Source of the DNA: Chlorella sorokiniana
Taxonomy: Eukaryota > Chlorophyta > Trebouxiophyceae > Chlorellales > Chlorellaceae
Length of the DNA: 64,000 nt
Assembly: GCA_025917655.1 (NCBI GenBank)
Contig: CP084608.1
Coordinates: 62,001 to 126,000 of the forward strand
Direction: 5' to 3'
How positions within the stretch are numbered: position 1 is the stretch's first letter; each line of letters opens with the position of its first letter. Under the pieces are notes generated by a model. It saw only the letters and a program-made list of their open reading frames with translations. It made no database searches and was not told where the DNA came from. The position numbers and the translations under genes are program-made. Of the stretch, positions 36,200 through 48,500 are shown piece by piece.

Positions 36200-37101
36200 G
36201 CTACGTCATAGTGAAGGTTGAGAGTGCGCCTTGCGGGCGCCAGAGCCCGAGTGTGCCCCGCCAGGCGGAAGAAGGTGCAAGGCTGCACTTTTCGAGCGCC
36301 CTACTTCGGGAAGCGCGGGGACCCTCGGAACGACTTTAACAGAGTCTCATAATTCTCAATCAACGTCCACGGGGCGCCGTGGGAAGGGTGACGGGTACAG
36401 GCATTTCCCGTCTGCCTGAGCAGGTCTGGGTGTGCGGGGGCGGCGCAGGTACCCTGTTGGGCAAGTTGAAGCGTGTTTGGTGGCTGCTGGCCAAAGGGGA
36501 GGGTGGTGGCCCTGGCCGCAGGGTGCCCCCTCCATATGTGACCCTAGTCGAGCGGCGGCGACAGCAGCAGACAGAGTTGGCTGTCTGGAGTGTGCAGCCC
36601 CCTGTTCCCCTGCACCACTGGCTGGAGGCGCTGTCGGGTGTCTTGGTCTCACAAAAAATCGGCCTGCACCCAGCAAAGGGACCCATCACTTGTGGCTGCT
36701 GGGCCTGCCGACTGACAGGCGCAGCCTGGAGGATGTAGCCAAGAATCTATCAAGCCGCGGAGCATGGCTGGCCCTCCTCCATGAAGGCCTGTACAGCGTG
36801 GATTAATGGTACAGCAGGGGCTCTGTCAAGCCTCCCTCACAGGCGTGTGCACTTGCCGAGCGGCTGCCAAGCGGGCGAAGCAGGTGCCTGCCGCCTGGCC
36901 TGGCGACGGCAGAGGTGGCGAGGGTGGGGGCAAAAGAAGGCAGCAACACTTTGCTTGCGAGTCAAAATGGGAGCCACAAGATGCCCGAGGGGCAGGGGAA
37001 AGGTGTATGCTGGAAGCAAGCAACAAAGGTATGGAACATCAGTTTTGTCGGTTGCTCAGCCTTGCAAACGAGTGCAGAGCCAAACGCGAGCAGAAGGCAC
37101 G
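36200..37101. other. kinase promoter and SPX 3' region
   Basis: Upstream region of the receptor-like kinase (-) and downstream region of the SPX gene (-). No gene recognised; open frames here on both strands lack family features. Confidence 0.45.
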
Positions 37102-39353
37102 TCAGGGCCCTTGCTCAGCCAGCGCCGCCGTCCGCACATCTCCCTCCGCTGCCCCCGCCAGCTGCTGCTCCTCCCCACCCTCCCCCTGCTCCACGCCGGA
37201 CGACACCGCGGGCTGCAGCCGCCGCTCAGCCGCCTTGGAGGCCTTGCTGCCTGTGCGCTGCTTCTTGCCGTCGGGCGCTGCATCTGAGTTGGCGGCGCTG
37301 GAGGGCGGCAGCAGGGTGCTGGGGGTGGAAGCCGTCTCCTGCACAGCACAGCAGGACACGGAATTGCGCAGTTGTGTACCGCCTGTTCCGCTTTAGGCAG
37401 TACTCAGCGAGCAGGCGGCAGTCAAGCAGTCGCGCCGGAGGGCCGGGCCCTGCGCTGGGCTGCGCGACCCGTCTCGATGCCCTACCCGACCACGGGTGTG
37501 CTGCTGCAAGATTATTCACACGATCCACAAACCCGCCTCGCTGCAAGCCCCCACCTGCATCTCCTTGACCATGTTCAGCGCCGCCCGCGTGCGCTTGTAG
37601 ATCGCCACGTGGCTGCCCGCAATCGCCGCCTCCGCGCTGCTCGCAACCTCCGCGCCGCGCTCGCCCGTGCCAGACGGCGCTGCACACAGGGCAGGCCATG
37701 GTTGGCGCGTAGGGGCGGCGGGCGGGCGCATATCGTGCTGCGCAGCCCGGCAACGGCGAGAGAGCGCAATGGCGGCCTGGACGCCCTTGAGCCTGCACAG
37801 CCGCCAGCCGCCACCCTCGTGCCCATGTCCCTTTTCTGGACCGTGTGAACTTCCAGGGACGCGCATGCGCAGCAGGCCCACCTGTGCTGTCGCTGCTGGC
37901 GGGCCCGCACAGCTGCGCCAGCTCCTGCACGTGCCGCTCCGCCGCCCGCACCAGCTGGCTGATGGACTCTGTGGACAGGAAGGGCTGGTGCAGCACGGCC
38001 AGCCAGCACGGGGCGCGCAAGCGGGAGCTGCGGGGGCGGGAAGGCGACCGCAGGGGCATGCATTAGCCAGCCCGCGGCTGCCCAGCCACTCGCGCAGTGT
38101 GTGTTTACCGCCCAGCGGCCGCGCACAAGCGCAGTTGATACACCCCCACACCCACCCACCCACCCACCCACCCACAACCACATCCCCCGCCTACCCCGTC
38201 ATCTTGTCGTGCTTTTTCAGGATCTTGGCCACCGCAGCGTAGTTGACCAGCGACCAGTGCAGCAGCAGCACCAGCTCGCCGTGGAAGTCCACCATCTGCT
38301 GGGCGGCGGGCGGCGGTGATGGTGATGGTGGTGGTGATGGGCGGTGGTGATGGTATACTATGGTATATGATAAAATCTTTGTGAGCGGATGTGATGGTCA
38401 TGAGGAGGGTGGGAGGGCGGCGAGCGGCGGCCGGGCGAGAGCCAGAACGCAGAGCGGGGAATGGGAAGCAGCGACGCAGCGGCTGCTTTTCAGCGTTTCG
38501 ACGATCACAAAACCAGCCAGCCAGGTTGCTTAGTCTGCAAGGCAGCAAAACACGCAAGCTCAGCAGCGGCAGCAGCGGCGCGCCTCGTTGCGCAGCTGCT
38601 CCAGGGGGGGGCCGACAGGCCGTCGCGCGCCGCCGCCAGCCGATCCTCCAGCGCCCGCAGCCGGATCACCGCCTCCTCCTCCTTCTCCATGAAGTGGGAG
38701 TTGATGCGGGACAGGTCCTGCGGAACACACACAGGCGGCGGCGGCGGAGCGGCGGCGCAGTTGGAGCTTGGGCGGGCTCAGCAGGCTGGTGACGGCGCCA
38801 TTAGGTAAGCGGCAGCAAGCAACATGGCTCATGGAAACAAGCAGGCTACAGCGCATCCGCGCTCACAGTGTTGAGGGTGGCCACAAACTCGCGGTCCTCT
38901 TCCGCCACGCCCACCGTCACGTCATGCGGCGCCTCGGGCTCGGCACCCGCCGCGCCTGGCGCAAGCGCGCCGACGGGCGGCGCATCAACCGCCGCATCGC
39001 CTGCCGAGGGTGCTGCCCCCACTGCTGAGGCCTCTTGGTTGGTTTGCTGCTTCTTGATCAGCTTCTTCAGCTTCTGCAGAGCGAGGTCCAAGGAAGAAAA
39101 AGTCAAGTGCCAGCGCAGGAGAGGACTGCTCAGCCGGGCGCCGCCAGCGGTTGCCGCTGCCAGGCGGAGCTCTGTCGCCCGCCTGCCGCACCTTGTAGTT
39201 AAGACATACTGTGTCTGGTAAGGCCGCGTCTGCCTCGAACGTTTTGAGCAGGTGACCTGCAGTGATTGGGTTTGCAGGGCTTGGCGCTTTACCCGAGAGG
39301 GGCCGCTGTGCAAGGTGCATCAGCTACAGCGGAATGCACCCACCGAATTTCAT
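37102..39353 (-). CDS. SPX-domain protein (phosphate/inositol pyrophosphate sensor)
   Basis: Exons in reading order: 39353-39344 (ten coding bases, ATG AAA TTC G), 39256-39192, 39073-38867, 38717-~38570, 38298-38195, 38027-37882, 37679-37555, 37338-37102. The first two join to give MKFG + HLLKTF, the classical SPX start. The three-helix core follows: [21 protein letters not shown] and the signature [14 protein letters not shown], then [13 protein letters not shown]. The Lys cluster is the inositol-pyrophosphate site in known SPX proteins. No EXS, VTC, MFS or RING partner domain is visible; the C-terminus is a Lys/Ser/Ala-rich tail with KKQRTGSK, a possible nuclear signal. So this is probably a stand-alone SPX regulator of phosphate starvation genes (inference). 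The end of exon 4 is unsettled because of a broken C run at 38604-38611. Confidence 0.88.
38128..38176. repeat. CACCCA-type simple repeat in SPX intron
   Basis: Repeated caccca/cccac units immediately downstream of the donor of the SPX exon 38195-38298. A GGTGATGG-type repeat lies in the next intron at about 38315-38356. Confidence 0.7.
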
Positions 39354-40236
39354 GCTCGCAAGCCCCGCCTCTCCCACACTTGAGCACTGGCGGAAGGTGG
39401 AGTGTCAGCAGCAGCGGCCGGGCAGCAACAAAGAGGAAACGCTTAAAGGTGCAAGCGGTTTGCACTTTGAATGGGCCCAGAAACCCGCGCCGCCCGGGCA
39501 TCAGTGATGGCGTGGCGCTCGGGATGCCCGCCTGCCTTTCAAGGTTCCCTTGGCGGGTTCTGAAGCAATTTTGACGCAATTTAGACATTATCCGCCAGTT
39601 GATACGATCAGAAGGCTTGGCGGCAACATGCCAAGATGCTGCTTGCGCTGGCTTCGCGCCAGCGGGCGCGGGCGGTCTTCGCATTGCAGAGCCCGCCATG
39701 GGCGCTCATCGCTAAGCATGGAAGTCAGTGCACGGCAAGTGAAGCATACTTGATGGGTGCAGCGCCGTGAGCTTGTGCTGCGGGCCGCTGTCAGCAAGCG
39801 TGAAGCAGCTGGCTGCAGCTGGCGGCTGTCCGGCTGGCTGGCTGTCAGCGCCGCTATCCACCGAAGTGCGAAAACCAGTGTCAGACAATGCTCACAAGTT
39901 AACTTTGCGCATCCAACCTGCTGCTTGATGACGGTAGCCCTAGCCAGCCGCCCAGGGGGAGGGACCGGCGGGGCGGGCAGGCGGCGGCGGCCTGCAGGAT
40001 GGCCAATATCGGTTGGCGCTTGCCGCGCGCACGACTCGCAACACCCTTGTGCCGACTTAGGCCTACAGACCTGCTGACAAATGCGGAAATGCGCTGGCGT
40101 CCGGAGCGCTCATGAGTTCCGCCCCCCATGCGCTTTTCACTGCTGAGAACAACGCTTATACCATCTTCGAGGCCCCCCGAAAGGTGTAATGTGCTACAAG
40201 AGGTTGTTTGCAGGACAAAACAACGCGAAAGCCACC
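39354..40236. promoter_or_regulatory. divergent intergenic region, SPX / PLA2-PAN
   Basis: About 880 bp upstream of both genes. GC content falls through this stretch. An SPX-linked phosphate-response element might be expected, but I could not identify one by eye. Confidence 0.4.
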
Positions 40237-42090
40237 ATGAAGGCTACAACAAGGAGGCTCCTGGTCGCTCTGCTGGCTGCTACACTGTTGAATGCCGTGG
40301 TGAGACTTTTTGCAAGTAATCAAGCTCTTTAAGGACACTCAACGCGCTGCTGCAGCCAAGAAAAGGCTTCGAGCAGCCCTGGTATGATGCGGGGAAGGCT
40401 GCAGGCCTGAAACGGGGCCGTTGTCTTCTGTGGACACTAATTCAACGATTGCAAGTGCAGATATCTGCAATGCGAAACATGAAAGTGCCAGCATCCGGGG
40501 GCGGGGCCTGGGGCCGTGTGCCTAGCGGCAGGGTGCCCAGTGCGTTGCAAGGGGCTGCTGCCCTCCGTGTGTTTTTTCATTTGATGCACCAGTTGACTTA
40601 CTGGTTCAAACTCCCTCATTGACAGGACATCGAGGCTGCTCGATCTACTAATTTGAGCATCATATCGCGCCTTGGACAGGCGATGTCGGGATCCCGCATG
40701 GGTAGCCTGCGGCGGTGAGTGCAAGCGGTGTACTGCAACATCGACTTCCCTGCAGCTGCGAGCTGCCCTTGCCTGCGTGTTTTGACAGCCTGGCTGCATG
40801 CAGCATAGGTCATGGCAGTGCCAAGCATATACCAATGCCAAGTTTAACTTTTGACTAATTGACATCTAATTATTGATGCAGGAGGCTGATGGGAACGGGT
40901 GTGAACTACACCGACGGGCCGCGCCCACACATCAGTAAGCGAGGCTGCCTGGACAATCTTCTCACAGGCTTCGAAAGCTATTTTCAGGCATGTTGCTCCT
41001 CCTCAATGCTGTGGGTTATATGGTTGTGGCAGCAATTTCATGGCACGGCAAACGCACCTGTAATCACTGGTTTGTGCAACATAGGCCTGTCTCTCCAAAT
41101 GTGCAGGAGAAAACTGATCAGTGCGTGTATGGAAACTGGTGTGGTTCAGGCTGCACACATGAAGACTACACCGTTCCTTCCATAGACGAGCTGGACGAGT
41201 CCTGTAAGATGCATGATATGTGCCTCCGTCCATACGGCCCTTCCTCCAGTCCTGAGCCCACCCAGTGCGAGCGATGTGCCTGTGACCAAGCGCTCCGTGA
41301 TGCTTCATGGGCGGTGAGCAGAGGCATGGTGCTCAGCTGTAGCCACAAACCGTCTTTAGATCAAGATGTTTATTGCATGCATGGTTGGAAGCCTCAACAA
41401 CATTCATTTCTCACAACCCATCTTCTGCAGGTTTACATGGATAATCGTAACTGCAATCCCAACATTTTCGGCTGCTTTCTTTGCATAGAAAACGAGTACT
41501 CACGGAAGGCCTACTCGGTCAACTTTGGAATGGAACAACACATGAATGATAATGGCTGCGCTGACATTGACTACAGTTCTTGTGGCGGGGCCCCTGCCCC
41601 GAGTGACAGCTCAGACAACGCCTCATCCGCCACCACCGCATCCACTGACAGCGACGCCGGTAGTTCTGAGGGCCCCTCCGGCAGCCCATCCTACTGCCCC
41701 TATGAGAGACACTCCGGCGACATTCTAGGGCATGACATTCGCCATGAGCCCGTGAGCAGCGCGGACGAGTGTTGCAACATTTGCAGCGCTGACGGCCCAT
41801 GCTATGGTTGGTGAGTGCGCGCAGCTGGCCAGCTGCATTTATGGGTGCTATATAGTAGTTAGTTTGCGCAACTTTGCCCTTCAGCCCACACAGACTGTTG
41901 GGGCCAGGTTCTGACCAGAGACAAGATGTTGCACTTGTACAGGACCTTCGATCCCTCTAATGGTGCTGACGGCTGCAACGGCGGTGGCTGTTGCTTCCTC
42001 AAGGACCATGGCGTCTATGAAAGTGGGGCTTTTGCATTCAGTGATGCTAGCGCTCTCACCTCTGGCGTGTACACAGGCACAGGCGCTTAA
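40237..42090 (+). CDS. secreted phospholipase A2-like domain fused to a PAN domain
   Basis: Predicted extracellular lipase-fold protein. Exons: 40237-40299, 41107-41313, 41431-41806, 41885-42090; total 852 nt, 284 codons, no frame break. The start has a strong gccaccATG context and encodes a 21-residue signal peptide. It is followed by the PLA2 core: NWCGSGC (calcium-loop-like), DELDESCKMHDMC (His-Asp catalytic pair) and CERCACDQAL. The usual first Cys of the CCxxHD motif is Ser here. After a Ser/Asp/Gly-rich linker comes a PAN/apple module: DECCNICSADGPC ... DCWGQ ... CCFLKDHG. The third donor is taken as ATG|GTTGGT to keep phase; the adjacent GTGAGT would shift the frame. Codon use is AT-richer than all neighbours. 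Enzyme activity is inferred from the His-Asp pair. Not a venom protein; plant and algal secretory PLA2s share the motif. Confidence 0.75.
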
Positions 42091-42502
42091 TATGCCGCGC
42101 TGCCCCTGCATTGATGAAGCGCACGCCCTGGTAACCACTCCACCAGACCTCTGACCAGCCAAGTACATATCTCTCAATGTCGCTTGGCAACCCCCCCCCC
42201 AAAACCACACCCACGCCCAACACACCCTCGCCGTTTTCTATTGAAGCCGCGCAAGCTTGCATGTGCGCCCCCATGGGCTCCTTGCACAGCCCCCACCCCG
42301 ACTCGTTCGCTCCGCCTCTCTGTGCTCATGCACATAGGCAGCCATGCTGAGCTGCTTTCCACCTGAGACAGCCTTATTACTTTGAGGAACCATCCTGTAT
42401 ATAAGTTTCCATGACCAAGAGCCAGCTCTTGCCAAGCGAGTGTCAGGACGCCGCGCAATGTGCCGGCATCTAGCTGGGCGCCCAGCTATAGCGCCCAGCT
42501 AG
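42091..42502. other. convergent intergenic region with foldback end
   Basis: 3' ends of the PLA2-PAN gene (+) and the SRFR1-type gene (-). AT-richer than the genome around it until about 42470, where an inverted repeat begins. Confidence 0.5.
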
Positions 42503-42517
42503 CTAGATGCGCGGCAC
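42460..42517. repeat. near-perfect inverted repeat (hairpin)
   Basis: Left arm reads gtgccggcatctagctgggc and the right arm is its inverse (gcgcccagctag, atgcgcggcac) with one extra CTAG, around a short cagctata loop. The stop codon of the SRFR1-type gene (42503-42505) lies in the right arm. Confidence 0.8.
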
Positions 42518-45500
42518 TCGGGGGCCGTTGAGCGCCTCGAGCCGCGCGCGCATGGTGGGCAGCAGCTCGATGACCTGTGCGGTGACCGCGGGGGGGGGGG
42601 GGGGGGGGGGGGGGATGGGTGCTCAACATGGAGGAGGCAGGGTTGCAGCTTCCTCTTGCTGCACAGGGGGTGCGCTGTAAGAGTGCAAAGCAGCCTCCAG
42701 CCTGCTGCCTCCAGCCACGCTGCCTGCAGCAGCCGCTGCCATCGCTGCCATCACACTGCAGCCGCGCTGTGAGATGCGGCACAGCAGCGAGTGCAAGCCC
42801 ACCTTGGGCAGCTGGTCCACAGGGGGCACGGCGGTTGCGGCGTCGGCGCTTCCGCCGGCGCTTCCGCCGGCGCTGCTGCTCCTGTGCCGCCATCGTGCCT
42901 GCTGCCGTCTTGCTGCGCTGCCAGCTCGGGGGCAGCATCCACGCCGACACAGAGGCTATGAAGTTGGCGGGCTGGCTCTCCAGGATGGCCTCCCAATCCG
43001 TCTGGTAGTGCTGTGGGTGAGGGATCCGGGCGTCGCACAGGCAGCGCAAGGGTGAGGGGCGACAACGTGTCGTGCCTAGCGATGGGGGCAGGTCAGCAGG
43101 AGGCCAGCGGGCACCCACACACACCATCCATGCATAGAGAAACTTGTGTTTGTAAGCAACGCCCACAACATCCCACGCTTTCCACCACCAAACATGCACA
43201 CTCACCTTGGGCATGGCTGCCCGCACCGGCGCCCCAGCCGCCAGGAAGGCGCCCAGCAGCGAGACGTAGCCGCAGAGGGCGGAGCCACGCGCCAGCGGCA
43301 TGAAGTTGTACCTGCACACACGCTCAACGGAAGTAAGGATGAAAGTGCCGACGAGTTGCTGCGCATGTAGAGACCTAGTACCATCCAGGGCTGGGGGTGC
43401 TGTAAGCGTCGGCAGCGGCGAGGCAGCAGCGGCAACGCCAGCACGCAGATCACCATGCACACTCGGCCAACCAGGCAAGGTTGGCATGCAGCGTTGTTGC
43501 CTTAACAGCTGTGGCTGCCGTGCAAGCCGCCAGGCAGACAAGGCGGCCCAGTGTGCGCACCAGTAGTAGGCGAAGCGCAGCGCGGCGTCGGCCAGCCCAC
43601 GGAGGTCGCCGGCCGCCAGCGCCGCCACCAGCCGCTCAAACAGGCCGCTCAGTTCCTGCGCGCAGCGGGGGTATTGTTTGATTCCTTGTGTGTGGACCCG
43701 CTGGTCAAACCAGGCACAGCAAGCACACAGCAAGCAAGAGGGGCCAGCCGGGCAGGGAGCAGCCAGCCAGGCAGAACAGCAGCGCGGGCTAGCAACAGGG
43801 GACGCTCATGCCAGCACATCCGTGGGCAGCCAGCGCGCCGCCAGCAGCACCATGCCAGCCCAGCCCCCTGAGTCACCTCGTCGTAGTCGTCCCAGCGGGC
43901 GGGAGTGACGGGGGTGCGGATGGAGAATTCGTAGGCATCGGGCTGTATGGGTGTGTGTGTGTGAGGGTGGGTGGGTTTTTTTTTTTTGGGGGGCATATAA
44001 AAAGGGGGACACGTAAGTAAAAACAAGGTGGTTGTTGCAAACGAGGTATGTGTGGGCGGGTGAGTGAGCGTGCAGGCATATGCACATGAGTGATGGATGG
44101 GGGAGCGCCACACGGTGGCGGTGGCGGGAGAGCAGGGCGGTGATGCAGCAGCGGTGAGGGCGTGGCGGGTGCACTGGTTGCCTGGCGGCGAACAGCCCTT
44201 GCTTCCCCTGAAGCGGCCGCGCAAGAGGCAGTACTCACCTGCACCAGCTTCTTGGCCGCCGCGCTCGTCGCATGCTCGGCAGGCACGCCATTGGCCAGCT
44301 GCAGCGCTGGGATCCTGCACAGGGAAGCGCAACGGGAGTGTTGGTGATGCGCTGGCTGGCTGCTTGCCTTGTGGCACCGACAGGGAGTTTTGTCAGGGCT
44401 TGCCGCAGCGCCAGGCCGTCTCAGCAGCGGTGCGAGGGAGCAGCAGCCGCAGGCCGCTGGACAACCCCCGGCTTCCCAGCCTCACTCCTCCTCTGCGCTG
44501 CCTGCCGCCGCCCGTGGGCCCTTGCTCATGTTGACGACTGTCAGGCGGGTGCCCTCCAGGCTGTGCCCCGGCCGCGTGCTGCTCTGGATGGGCACCACCG
44601 CCCAGCTGTCGGTGCCCAGCGCCTGCAGCAGCGCAGGCGGGGGGGGCACGCGCCGCATCTAGGGCAGCTCTAACGCGGGCGGGCATGCCAGCTACGCGGG
44701 GCCAGACGCCCATCCTGGCTATCCATGCGGCCGCACAGTCTGGGCTGGCCTGCAGATCAACCCTGCTGCTTCATCATGCAGCTGCCGCCGCATCAAGGCG
44801 CAGCGTGGGGGGCTGAAGGCCGCGTTGACACACAGCCCCCCACCCCCAACCCCACCCACTGCTCACAGCCCACACGCACCCATTTGCATCCCACCCACCT
44901 GCCACATCTCCTCCGCCGTCTCTGCCGCCGCCACCGCCGCCAGCTTCGCCTCGGTGTCCAGTTCCACTGTGTCGTGGTTTCCAGGGGGTGGCCAGGTGCG
45001 AGGGTAGGGGTGTGTGAACTGGGGGAGAAAGGCACACAAACAGACAGGCATACAAACCATCGCACAGCCATCCACACCCTCAGCTGCACCGCATAGGACC
45101 CACTGCATTCATGCACGAGGGCGCACCCGCAGCATTGTCCGCATCGAAAGCCTTTCGTTCCGCCGCCAGCACCCGCTTCAGCACCGCCATGGCGCGGTCA
45201 AACACCATGTAGTAGCGCACGCACTTGGTCTGCCGCAGGCGGAGGGCAGCGGGAGCGGTGGAGGGTTGTCAAAAACGGAGGACAGGGGGAGACCAGCAGG
45301 GGGAGTGGCAGGGGGCAGGGAACGTGCGGTACCAGGAGAAAGGGGGCAGCGGCGGCGGTGCCATCGATCACGCATATACTGCTGAATAATCAAAATGCAG
45401 CCTTCCCACCTGGCCGGTGTACATGGGCGTGTGGGAGCCAAAGCCCGCGGAGAACTCCTTCTCGGTCAGCAAGTCAACCCAGATGACCTGGCGGTACAGG

Positions 45501-48500
45501 AGGGGCGGTACAGCAGAGCGGTGCACTGAATTCACACAGATAAGCAGTGCAGGAGAGCATACCTCAGAGGGCGGGGGCAGCGGAACGCAATAGCCCTGCA
45601 TGCAGTCCAAACTCGCACATTTTTCATCAAAAAACAAACACAGCGTGCCGCACCTGGTCGTTTGGTTCCGCCAGCTGGCGCCAGCGCACGATCACGTCCA
45701 TGGCATCGCGCCAGCCGTACGCGTGGCTGCCCGGGACGCAGCCGCAGGCGCCGCGCCGCGCCGACACAGACGCCCCGCGTTGTCGACCATCGTCGTGCGG
45801 CCCGCCCGGCGATCGGCGGCCTGGGGGGAGGGGGGAGGCAACACATGTCCGTGTGAGCGATGGACGTGTGGCGTGAACCGCCGTGCAGGTTGCAAGCAGA
45901 AGCGGCGCGCAGTGCAGCTGCTGCTGACGCTCTGCTGATGCCAACTCAAGCTGGTGCTGCCGTGCAACAGCCAGTCGCAAGCTTTCCACAGGTTCTCTCA
46001 ACACCGCATCCTACAGTGGCACAGCCCCCGGTGCAGGGTCGGCAGGGGCAGCAGGATCAGCTGCGGCAGGCCCCTCACCAGCTGCTGCAAGGCCTGCGCA
46101 AACTCGATTGCGGCCAGGCCCGCCATGCGCTGCTGACGGCGGTTGGGCAAGAAGCCCTGCAGCAGATCAAGGGGAATGTTTGGTGAGGAGGGGTGGAATG
46201 CGTCGTGTGGGTGGGTGCAGCATGGCTGTGACACCGCAACTGAGGCGGCAGCAGGGCACTTGAGACTGTGCAGCGTCAACGAGCCATGTCATAGGTTGCA
46301 AGGCAAGGCATTACAGACTGCTTGGCTGTGCTGCAGAGGTACCTGATGGCTGTACTGCACTAGCCGCCCCACCGCGTCGGCCGCCAACAGCAGCGGCCGC
46401 AGCAGCTCGGGCGGCGGCGGCGACGGCTTTGGGGCACCCCAGTCAGGGTGCTGCGGCTGCATGGGGAGTCGGTGGGGGCGGGAATCGACACTTGCATGAG
46501 GGCTGGAGTCCAGGTCACAACACAGAAAGCGGGTGTGAGCCAGCACTGCCCAACTCTCCACCTGAGCGGAGGACCTGGTGCGATGCAAGCGGTGGGAGAG
46601 GCGGTACAGAGCAGCACTACCTGCATGATGGCGCGGTACATGGACACAAACTCCATGGAGGGTGGCCCCTTCTTGCACCACAGCTCCTGCGGGCCAGCAA
46701 GGGGCGGGCGGAGGGTTGGAGTGGCGGAGGGTTGGAGTGGGGGGGAGTGCGGGAGGATCAGGGAGAGGGCAGCAGGCTGAAACTAACAGCGGCGGGCAGA
46801 CAGATACTGCTCATGCAGAGCATGCCTCCACTGCCCAGGCTGAGGGCTGCGCCGCTGCACAGCCGCAGGCCTGGCCCTGGTGCAGAGCCCCATGCCGCCG
46901 GATGCACCGCTTCCGCACAGGGCGGAGGGGCCCCATGCTTACACTGACAGCGTGCAGCGCAGCCATCATCGCGGCAGCTACCTCCGCCTGCCATCTCTGC
47001 AACTCGCAACACTCGCCGCCAGCCCCATCCCCTCCTCCTAAACCCCCCCCGCCCTCCTCCCCACCCAGAGAACATATGCATACACATCCACCCACACACA
47101 CACACACTCCCCCACCTTGAACTCGGGGTGCAGGTCGGCGTCGACGCAGAAGGAGAGGAGGGGGTGTCCAGGTGGGCCCTCGCGTACAGCGCCATCTCCT
47201 TCTGGTAGAAAGCCAGGCAGATGAACTGCGCTCGGAAGGGGGGGGACGTGTGTGTGTGGGGGGGGGGGGGGGGGGGGTTAAAGATGGTGGGAGCAGGTGA
47301 GGTACAGGGTTGTTGGGCTGTCTGTAGCGGCAGCTAGGCGGCGGTGGGCGGCGACCGCAGCAGGGGAGAGGACTGGGGGCCGGGCGCCTGGAAAAAGATG
47401 CGGCGTGCCCAATGCCGCATGTTACGCCGCTGGGCCGGTGCCGGGGCAGGCGCAAGTACCAGGCGCGCTTGCAGGGATGCCAGCCGGGTGGGGCAGCAGC
47501 CGCGGGTCCCACACGGCGTCGGCAAAGGCGCATGGGCAGCAGGCAGCCCCGCTGGTCAACGTGAGGCACAGCTGCAGCAGCAGGGACAGCAGCAGCAGCA
47601 GCTGCCCACCGACACGAGGTCTGGGGAGGCGGTTTCGGCGGGGCCCAGCGCATCCTGCGCCTCCAGCGTCTGCTGGTAATCCTCCACGGCGCGGCGGTGC
47701 AGGCCGACAGCGTGGTGGCAGGCACCTGGGAACACGGGCAAGCAGGGTTGGGGTGGGGGGGAGTGGGGGGTGGGTGGGGCGGGGGCGGCATGGTGGATTT
47801 GCGCCCCGTGGCCATCCCATGTCCCTGTGCCCCCACCCACCCACCCACAAGAACCCCCCCACACACACACACACGCACACACAAGCAAACAGGTCAACAA
47901 CAGGCCCTGCGCCACCCCACCCACCCCGCAGGAAGCGCAGCTCGATGCGCTGCGCCTCGGTGTCGGCGGCGGCGATGCCGCGGTTCAGCTCCTCCACCTG
48001 CGGCGGCGGGGTGGGCGGCAGCACCGGCTTGGTTTGTTTTATTTAGTTCCCCTGGTCATTTTCACTTTGTGTGCGGGTGTAGAAGCGTGGGTGCGTGATA
48101 AGAAGATGTGGAGGAGACGGGGATTGGTAGAAGGGAGACCCGGCTGCAGAGACCGGGCTGCAACGGCGCAGCGGAAGAGGACGCAGCATGGGTCTGCAGG
48201 GCAGCCTGCGGAGGCGAGCGGCGGCTTTGCGGTGCCAGCGATGCCGCACCGCTCCCAGGTGGTCGCCCAGGCCCTGCTTCATGTGCGCCAGTAGGCGGTA
48301 CGCGTGTACGGCGGTACCGCCGCGCTTGGCCAGCTGGGCCGCTTTGCGCAGAGCCTGCGCGTCGGCGATCAGCACGGGTCAAATTGTTAGGCACTTTCAC
48401 ACAGGTGGACTGGCAGGAAGCTGTGGCAGGCATTTCAGCTGCATGTACCACCGCGATACTGCTTGTATGATCCAGATACCTGCTCCGCGCGCTCCACCCA

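Noticed and set aside
37882-38027. Missing base in the SPX exon near QPFLSTE
   Set aside because: The phase from the preceding exon (acg gg|c) gives the open frame directly, so no correction is needed.
41431-41890. Frame break in the PLA2-PAN gene at the third intron
   Set aside because: Using the donor ATG|GTTGGT four bases upstream of GTGAGT keeps the frame without any correction.
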